From contig DATJGF010000156.1 of the NCBI GenBank assembly GCA_035495315.1, forward strand, positions 1 through 12,801: a stretch of DNA of 12,801 bases, given 5' to 3'. The notes beneath the pieces were generated by a model. It searched no databases. It worked only from the letters and a program-made list of their open reading frames with translations, and was not told the origin of the DNA. Shown here in pieces: positions 1-5,056 of the stretch. Positions within the stretch are counted from its first letter, which is position 1. Every line of letters starts with the position of its first letter. The position numbers and the translations under genes were made by a program. The stretch is from DATJGF01 sp035495315. GTDB lineage: Bacteria > Verrucomicrobiota > Verrucomicrobiia > Limisphaerales > UBA8199.

Positions 1-2
1 TG

Positions 3-866
3 CTCGAGGGCGGTCCCGGTCTCGGCAAGACCATGCTGGTACGCACGCTGGCCGAGGCGCTCGACCTCGACTTCAGCCGCATTCAGTTCACGCCGGACCT
101 GATGCCGGCGGACATTCTCGGCACCAATATTGTGATGGAAACGGCGGGTGGCCGTCGTCAGTTCGAGTTTCAACGCGGGCCCATTTTCGCTCACCTGATC
201 CTCGCTGATGAGATCAATCGTGCCACGCCCAAAACCCAGTCAGCCCTTTTGGAAGCGATGCAGGAGCATCAAGTCACTGCCGGTGGTGAGTTGCGCCCGC
301 TCGAGGAGCCATTCTTCGTCATGGCTACGCAGAACCCTATTGACCAGGAAGGAACCTATCCGCTCCCCGAGGCCCAGTTGGACCGGTTCTTCTTCAAAAT
401 CCTGGTCGGTTACCCGTCGGGCGAGGAATTGACCGAGGTCTTAAGCCGCACCACCAGCGGCGCCCGAGTGCAAGTCGACAAGGTCCTGCATCGCGACGCG
501 CTCATCGACTTGATGAACCTGGTCCGCGAGGTCCCTGTGGCTTCCCATGTAAAAGACTATGCTGTTCGCCTGGTCCTGGCGACGCACCCCAAAACCGACA
601 CTGCGGCTCCTATTGCCACCCAGTACCTTCGCTTCGGCAGCAGCCCGCGCGGGGGCCAAACGCTGATTCTCGCCGGCAAAGTTCGAGCCTTGATCCGAGG
701 CCGGTTCAACGTCAGTTTCGATGATATCGAAGCCGTCGCGACCGCCGGGCTGCGGCATCGTTTGATTCTCAATTTCGAAGCGGAGGCTGAAGGCGTTACT
801 ACCGATCACATTATCGGCCAGATCTTGAGCGACGTTCCCCGGGATGTGCAGGCAGTGAGCGTTTAG
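3..866 (+). CDS. MoxR-family AAA+ ATPase (5' partial)
   Basis: This is a cytoplasmic MoxR-type AAA+ ATPase, a family that works with VWA-domain proteins as ATP-driven chaperones for maturing or metallating partner complexes. The reading frame is already open at base 3, so the N-terminus lies outside the window. Visible motifs are a Walker A GGPGLGKT at bases 9-32, a Walker B LILADE ending at 212 followed by INRATPKTQ, the MoxR hallmark EAMQEHQVT, a sensor-1 region MATQNPIDQEGTYPLPEAQ, the arginine-finger segment LDRFFFK, and a sensor-2 SPRGG near 640-655. The C-terminal lid is complete and ends at TAG 864-866. About 30-50 residues are probably missing at the N-terminus. The DUF58 gene starts 5 bases downstream, the usual MoxR-DUF58 arrangement. 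An internal ATG at 33 falls just after Walker A and is not the real start. Confidence 0.95.
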   Translation, partial: LEGGPGLGKTMLVRTLAEALDLDFSRIQFTPDLMPADILGTNIVMETAGGRRQFEFQRGPIFAHLILADEINRATPKTQSALLEAMQEHQVTAGGELRPLEEPFFVMATQNPIDQEGTYPLPEAQLDRFFFKILVGYPSGEELTEVLSRTTSGARVQVDKVLHRDALIDLMNLVREVPVASHVKDYAVRLVLATHPKTDTAAPIATQYLRFGSSPRGGQTLILAGKVRALIRGRFNVSFDDIEAVATAGLRHRLILNFEAEAEGVTTDHIIGQILSDVPRDVQAVSV

Positions 867-871
867 TCGCG

Positions 872-1801
872 ATGCCAAACTCGCTGCTCAGCCCCGAACT
901 CCTCCGCCGCCTCGAGCAGTTCCAGTTGCTGGCGACTCGCCGCGCCAAAAGTTCGGCCAAAGGCGAGCGGCGCAGCCGCGCTCGCGGACAATCCGTCGAA
1001 TTTGCCGATTACCGCCCTTATGTGCATGGAGATGATTTCCGCTATCTCGATTGGAACCTGTTCGGCCGTTTGGAACGCCTCTTTCTAAAACTCTACGAGG
1101 AAGAACGCGAATTGCCCGTGCGCATCTTCCTCGATGCCAGCGAATCAATGAGTTTCGGCGAACCCCGCAAATTCGATTTCGCGCGCCAAGTCGCCGCCGC
1201 CATCGGTTACGTCGCGCTTTCCGGTTTCGATCGCGTCAGTGTTATTCCTTTCCCGCCTGTTGGCGTCGCCGAAGGAATCGACCCCGCGACCCGCCTCACT
1301 GAGTTGGCGGCCCGAAGCGCTCTCCGTTCGGTTCGCGGCAAAAAATCAACCATTCAATTTTTTCAGAACCTGGCGACACTGACGGCTGGCGGGCCGGCTA
1401 ACCTCAATGAGGCGTTGCGCCGCGGCGCACTCGAGGCGCGCCATGCCGGCCTGGCTGTTGTGCTCAGCGATTTCCTTGACCCTGCGGGGTACGAATCCGG
1501 CCTCACAGCCTTGGTCGGCCGCGGGTTTCAAGTTGACCTGGTCCAAATCCTCGCCCCGGACGAATTGTCACCGGGCACATTCGGTGATCTGCGCCTGGTC
1601 GATTCCGAAACCGGCGCGATGCAGGAAGTCACTTTTGGTCGCTACCGTTTAAAAGCCTACCGGCAAACGGTGCAGAACTTCATCCAACGTTTGCGCGAAT
1701 TTTGCCAGGCACGCGGCATCAACTTCTTCACCGTCAGCTCCAATACCGCGCTCGAGGAGCTCCTGCTAAAACAATTAAGGAAAGCGGAGGTATGGAGCTG
1801 A
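872..1801 (+). CDS. DUF58 domain protein (VWA-like partner of MoxR)
   Basis: A 309-aa DUF58 protein, almost always encoded next to moxR. It carries the DUF58 signature at residues 39-62 (G-Q-S-V-E-F-A-D-Y-R-P-Y, then HGDDFRYLDW). It is followed by a von Willebrand A-like fold with an intact metal-ion-dependent adhesion motif DASES (D88, S90, S92). No signal peptide or membrane segment is seen, so it should be cytoplasmic. Its molecular role is not established in general; as a MoxR neighbour it is presumed to be a substrate-recruiting or regulatory partner. The ATG at 872 lies 5 bases after the moxR stop, implying co-transcription, although no strong Shine-Dalgarno is visible. The gene ends at TGA 1799-1801, followed by a 109-base repeat-rich spacer before the next gene. 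Confidence 0.93.
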   Translation: MPNSLLSPELLRRLEQFQLLATRRAKSSAKGERRSRARGQSVEFADYRPYVHGDDFRYLDWNLFGRLERLFLKLYEEERELPVRIFLDASESMSFGEPRKFDFARQVAAAIGYVALSGFDRVSVIPFPPVGVAEGIDPATRLTELAARSALRSVRGKKSTIQFFQNLATLTAGGPANLNEALRRGALEARHAGLAVVLSDFLDPAGYESGLTALVGRGFQVDLVQILAPDELSPGTFGDLRLVDSETGAMQEVTFGRYRLKAYRQTVQNFIQRLREFCQARGINFFTVSSNTALEELLLKQLRKAEVWS

Positions 1802-1910
1802 CAAACGAGGAGTGCGGGGTGCGGAATCCGGAACTTACCGCAATAGCTGTTTCGTCAATCAAGACCGCGCGGAGTCACTCCGCACCCCGCACCTCGCATT
1901 CTGCACTCGA
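1802..1910 (+). repeat. Heptamer-built inverted repeat in the DUF58/BatA spacer
   Basis: This 109-base spacer contains a perfect 14-bp stem (1812-1825 with 1879-1892), with a further GAG/CTC match outside a 2-base bulge. Both arms are made of degenerate 7-bp units: GAGTGCG, GGGTGCG, GAATCCG on the plus strand at 1810-1830, and GAGTGCA, GAATGCG, AGGTGCG, GGGTGCG, GAGTGAC on the minus strand from 1908 down to 1874. The transcript could form a hairpin with a loop of about 53 bases, but no U-tract follows, so it is not an ordinary terminator. The frame from GTG 1812 is open through the spacer into the next gene, but those 33 codons are repeat-derived and are discounted. Confidence 0.8.
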
Positions 1911-3746
1911 ATGAACTTTTTGGCCCCTGCCGCCTTCGCCTTTGCCGCCGCCATTCCGGTGGTCGTGCTCTTCTATTTGCTGAAGCGCAAGCGCGTCGTG
2001 AAGCTCGTCTCGAGCACCGTCCTGTGGCAACGGTTCCTGGCCGAAACCCAGGCGAGCGCACCGTTTCAGAAACTGCGCAAGAACTGGCTACTCATTCTGC
2101 AGATCGTCCTTTTGGGCGCCGCGGTTCTGGCGCTGTCACGTCCCTATTTCTCGGCAAAAATGAAACCGGCCGAACTGCGCGTCGTTATCCTCGACGCTTC
2201 GGCCTCGATGCAAGCCACCGATGAAAGCCCTTCTCGATTTGAAAAAGCCCGAGCTGAAGCTTTGAAATGGGTCGACGGCCTGGCCGGCCGCGACCAAATG
2301 GTGATCTTGCAATCCGGCGCAAACACCGAAGTCAAGCAGTCCGCGACGACCGAGAAAGCCGCGTTGCGGCGGGCCCTCCAGGCCTGCTCATGCTCCGATG
2401 GCCCAACACGCCTGGTCCCGGCCCTGCGCATGGCTGAGTCACTCGTGCGCGACCAACGCGGCGCCGAGATTCATCTCTTCAGCGACGGCGCGGTGCCGGA
2501 GTTGAGCGAGTTTGAAAATAAAGCCCTGCCGCTGATTTATCATCGCGTTGGAAAAGGCTCAAACAATGCCGGCATTACCGCACTGGATGTCCGTGCCAAT
2601 CCTGAGGATCCGCGTCAGCGCGCTGTCTACGTCAATATCGCCAACTTCTCATCCAACAACATCCAAACCGACCTCGGGTTGTCGCTCGAAAATCGGCTCC
2701 TTGAAACAAGACCTTTAACTATTCCTGCCGGCGAGGTTTCACCCCAAGTGTTCCTGGCCGCGCAGAATCGCGATGGTGTTTTTACCCTGCGGCTGAACGG
2801 CAAAGATGATCTGGCGGCTGATGATCAAGCCTCGATTGTCAGTCTTTTGCCCAAGCCCATTAAAGTGTTGTTGGTCTCACCCGGGAATCGCTTACTGGAA
2901 AAGGCGCTGCGCGCAACGCCCAACGTCGAGTTGGCGACAACCACTGCATTGACCGATCCGGCAGCAGGGTTCGACTTTGTCGTCCTGGACGGGATCACCC
3001 CGGTGGTTTGGCCTCAAGGAAACATTCTCGCTGTACATGTCGTGAACACAAATTGGTTTGAGAGCGTCACGCGCGTCGAAGGGCCTGCTCTGGTCGACTG
3101 GCGCTCGAGTCATCCGCTGTTGCGCTACGCCGGTTTTGACAACGTGCAAGTCGTCGAGAGCCTTGCCGCTAAAGCACCCACCTGGGCAGTGTCGCTGTTG
3201 GATTCCCCGCAAGCGCCGTTGATTCTCGCCGGCGAGTTGGGCCGCCAGCGCATCCTCTGGATTGGGTTCGATCCCTTGGAAAGCAATTGGCCGTTGCGCA
3301 TCTCTTTTCCAATCTTCATCGCCAACGCCGTCGAATGGCTCAATCCGGCTAATGCCCAGGGCGGCCAATTGCTGGTCAAGGCGGGCGAGGCTTTTCGATT
3401 CGCGCTGACGCATCCCGAAAAGAACGCACAAATCACGATGCCTGGCGGGGAAACCAAAACAGTGAATCTGGAGCCCAACGCTCGAGAATTGGTTTTTGGC
3501 GACACCTACAAACAGGGGACCTATCATTTGCATCTCGGCACCAACGAAGTCGCGTTTTGCGTCGACTTGCTCGATGCGGCCGAGAGCAATATCACCCCGC
3601 GTGACGAATTGCAGCTGGGCAAATACACCAAAGTCACCGCTACCACGATGCAACGCGCTAACATGGAACTGTGGCGCACCATCGCCGGTTTTGGACTCCT
3701 CCTCTTGCTCGGTGAATGGTGGTACTACCATCGAAGGACAGTGTGA
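1911..3746 (+). CDS. BatA-like membrane VWA protein
   Basis: A 611-aa integral membrane protein of the BatA/aerotolerance-operon type. The N-terminus has the BatA pattern: MNFLAP, a hydrophobic segment (about residues 5-23), a basic LLKRKR turn, then a second membrane segment (about 62-80). A VWA domain follows with an intact MIDAS motif DASAS (D95, S97, S99) and a downstream FSDG segment. The long middle and C-terminal part is probably periplasmic and beta-rich, and a last membrane helix lies near residues 588-603 before a basic end (YYHRR). Such proteins are thought to be inner-membrane partners of MoxR ATPases. ATG 1911 is preferred because the family N-terminal pattern begins exactly there; the in-frame GTG 1812 would add repeat-encoded residues. 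No clear Shine-Dalgarno is present. The next gene begins 63 bases after the stop. Confidence 0.9.
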   Translation: MNFLAPAAFAFAAAIPVVVLFYLLKRKRVVKLVSSTVLWQRFLAETQASAPFQKLRKNWLLILQIVLLGAAVLALSRPYFSAKMKPAELRVVILDASASMQATDESPSRFEKARAEALKWVDGLAGRDQMVILQSGANTEVKQSATTEKAALRRALQACSCSDGPTRLVPALRMAESLVRDQRGAEIHLFSDGAVPELSEFENKALPLIYHRVGKGSNNAGITALDVRANPEDPRQRAVYVNIANFSSNNIQTDLGLSLENRLLETRPLTIPAGEVSPQVFLAAQNRDGVFTLRLNGKDDLAADDQASIVSLLPKPIKVLLVSPGNRLLEKALRATPNVELATTTALTDPAAGFDFVVLDGITPVVWPQGNILAVHVVNTNWFESVTRVEGPALVDWRSSHPLLRYAGFDNVQVVESLAAKAPTWAVSLLDSPQAPLILAGELGRQRILWIGFDPLESNWPLRISFPIFIANAVEWLNPANAQGGQLLVKAGEAFRFALTHPEKNAQITMPGGETKTVNLEPNARELVFGDTYKQGTYHLHLGTNEVAFCVDLLDAAESNITPRDELQLGKYTKVTATTMQRANMELWRTIAGFGLLLLLGEWWYYHRRTV

Positions 3747-3751
3747 TGGAC

Positions 3752-3779
3752 ATTTACGGTGTACGATTTACGAGTGATT
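3752..3779 (+). repeat. Degenerate 7-bp tandem repeat (ATTTACG type)
   Basis: Four consecutive heptamers fill the junction after the BatA-like gene: ATTTACG (3752), GTGTACG (3759), ATTTACG (3766) and AGTGATT (3773). The ACG triplet recurs in exact 7-base register three times. The array starts 5 bases after the upstream stop codon and ends 30 bases before the next preferred start. An in-frame GTG at 3759 lies inside the array and would add 17 repeat-influenced residues to the next protein, which is why the later ATG is preferred. It is the same class of element as at 1810-1908, 7452-7507 and 12784-12801, with a different unit sequence. Confidence 0.65.
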
Positions 3780-3809
3780 CCTCCTCCCCAATCTCCTGCG
3801 GGAATCAAA

Positions 3810-4829
3810 ATGACTCAAGATCCTAACGCCCCAAAACCAGACCCTACTTGGCCGAAGGATGAATTCGGCAAGAACGAGGCCTGGTTCTCGTTCCAAACTA
3901 TTGCTGGGTTGGTTGCCTTTGTTATCTTCGCGGCGTTTTTGCTCACTTCCGCTTCGCACCGGATCGCCAGTCGAAAAAACCAGCTCGTCATCTATTGCGC
4001 CCAGGACCAAGTCTATGCCGAACCCATTTTCAAAGCATTCCAAAAAGAAACTGGGATTAAGGTCCGCCCCATTTTCGATAGCGAAGCGGTAAAGACCGTC
4101 GGCCTGGCCAATCGTCTGCTCGCCGAACGAAATCACCCCCAGTGCGATCTGTTTTGGGGCAATGAAGAAATGCGGACCCGCCAATTGGCCGCCCAAAATG
4201 TATTCAGGGAAACCAATGGCTGGGCCGCCTTCGGCTACCGCAGCCGCCGGATGGTGATCAATACAAATCGCCTGTCGATCGCGGAAGCCCCACATTCGTT
4301 ACTCGAGCTCACCAATGCGGCATGGCACGGCAAGCTGGCTTTGGCTTACCCCCAGTTCGGCACGACAGCGACCCATTTCCATGCATTGCACCAGGAATGG
4401 GGGGATGCCGGATGGCAGACCTGGTGCCACGCTCTGATGGCCAACAAACCTCTCCTCGTCGATGGCAACTCAACCGTCGTAAAGCTCGTCGCACGCGGTG
4501 AAGCGCTCGTTGGTCTCACCGACTCGGATGACATTGCCGACGGGCAGCGCGAAGGGCTCCCCGTTGCCATGTTGCCCATGACTGCCGAGACGCTGCTCAT
4601 CCCTAATACCGTCGCGGTTGTGCGAGACGCTCCACACCCGCGCGCCGCCGAACTCTTCTTTAATTATGTGCAACGCCGTGAAGTCGTGGAGCAGTTGATT
4701 GCTGCAAAGGCCCTCGAAGGCAGTTCCACATCCGAGGTCAAAGGCACCACCTTGAATGTGAATTGGGATCGTTTGTTAACCGACCTTGAGCCTACGACTG
4801 CCGAACTCTGCGGCCTTTTCCTAAGATGA
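3810..4829 (+). CDS. Membrane-anchored ABC substrate-binding protein, iron(III)/COG1840-like
   Basis: A 339-aa extracytoplasmic solute-binding protein related to the AfuA/FbpA iron(III) family. A roughly 28-residue hydrophilic N-terminus is followed by one membrane segment (about residues 29-48) with no lipobox cysteine, so it looks like an uncleaved signal anchor. The binding fold starts at about residue 58 (LVIYCAQDQVYAEPI), followed by FQKETGIKV, CDLFWGNE, and RRMVINTN. Near the position where FbpA-type proteins have the tandem Tyr iron ligands, this protein has GLTDSDDIADG (D238, D240, D241), so the ligand is uncertain. LIPNTVAVV near the end is typical of this superfamily. ATG 3810 is chosen over GTG 3759, which lies in repeat DNA. 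The stop overlaps an ATG (ATGA, 4826-4829). The permease follows; no ATPase gene is present in the window. Confidence 0.85.
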   Translation: MTQDPNAPKPDPTWPKDEFGKNEAWFSFQTIAGLVAFVIFAAFLLTSASHRIASRKNQLVIYCAQDQVYAEPIFKAFQKETGIKVRPIFDSEAVKTVGLANRLLAERNHPQCDLFWGNEEMRTRQLAAQNVFRETNGWAAFGYRSRRMVINTNRLSIAEAPHSLLELTNAAWHGKLALAYPQFGTTATHFHALHQEWGDAGWQTWCHALMANKPLLVDGNSTVVKLVARGEALVGLTDSDDIADGQREGLPVAMLPMTAETLLIPNTVAVVRDAPHPRAAELFFNYVQRREVVEQLIAAKALEGSSTSEVKGTTLNVNWDRLLTDLEPTTAELCGLFLR

Positions 4830-5056
4830 CATTTCTCCCTAACACGCCGCTGTTAGCCAGTAACCTCAACGCCGATTCGCCCCAAGGTAACCCAGAGTTT
4901 CATCAAGGTAACGCAGAGTTTCACTCTGCTGTATCGCAGGTTTTCAACCTGCACCTGAATCGCCCCTCCCCTCCCGAGCAGTATCGGTTTTTGCAACTTC
5001 TCGCTTCGCTGCACCACAAACCCAAACTCTGCTCCAATCCAAAAGGATTCCTCTGA
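4826..5056 (+). CDS. Small ORF between binding protein and permease (possible leader, doubtful)
   Basis: A 76-codon frame that starts in an ATGA overlap with the binding-protein stop and ends in a CTGA overlap with the proposed permease start. The product resembles no family I recognise. It has no membrane helix or signal peptide, and about a third of it is encoded by the 21-bp duplication and twin-hairpin element at 4883-4952. It may be translated only to carry ribosomes from one cistron to the next, may be the remains of the original permease start split by the repeat, or may be chance. The two exact 4-base overlaps are the only positive evidence. Confidence 0.25.
   Translation: MTFLPNTPLLASNLNADSPQGNPEFHQGNAEFHSAVSQVFNLHLNRPSPPEQYRFLQLLASLHHKPKLCSNPKGFL
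4883..4952 (+). repeat. 21-bp tandem duplication plus twin-hairpin palindromic element
   Basis: Two 21-bp copies lie head to tail at 4883-4903 and 4904-4924, differing at two positions (the core reads CAAGGTAAC then CAGAGTTTCA). Overlapping the second copy is a perfect hairpin, GCAGAGT-TTC-ACTCTGC (4913-4929). After a 6-base spacer comes a second perfect hairpin, GCAGGTT-TTC-AACCTGC (4936-4952). The shared 7-bp stem and TTC loop design suggests a REP/BIME-like dispersed palindrome rather than a terminator, and no U-tract follows. It sits inside an operon between two subunits of the same transporter, so it may instead affect mRNA stability or the relative expression of the two. Confidence 0.85.
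5044..5047 (+). promoter_or_regulatory. Shine-Dalgarno-like AGGA for the permease
   Basis: AGGA in the context AAAAGGA lies 5 bases before CTG 5053. No ATG, GTG or TTG is available in the permease frame before the first transmembrane helix, so this site helps to choose CTG 5053 as the start. The only alternatives in frame are CTG 5029 and ATT 5047. Confidence 0.4.

Noticed and set aside
1812..1910. GTG start giving the BatA-like protein a 33-residue N-terminal extension
   Set aside because: The extension is encoded by the heptamer inverted repeat, and the family N-terminal pattern starts at ATG 1911.
2892..3731. A 279-codon minus-strand open frame opposite the BatA-like gene
   Set aside because: There are no domains, and the plus-strand protein is coherent to its final helix.
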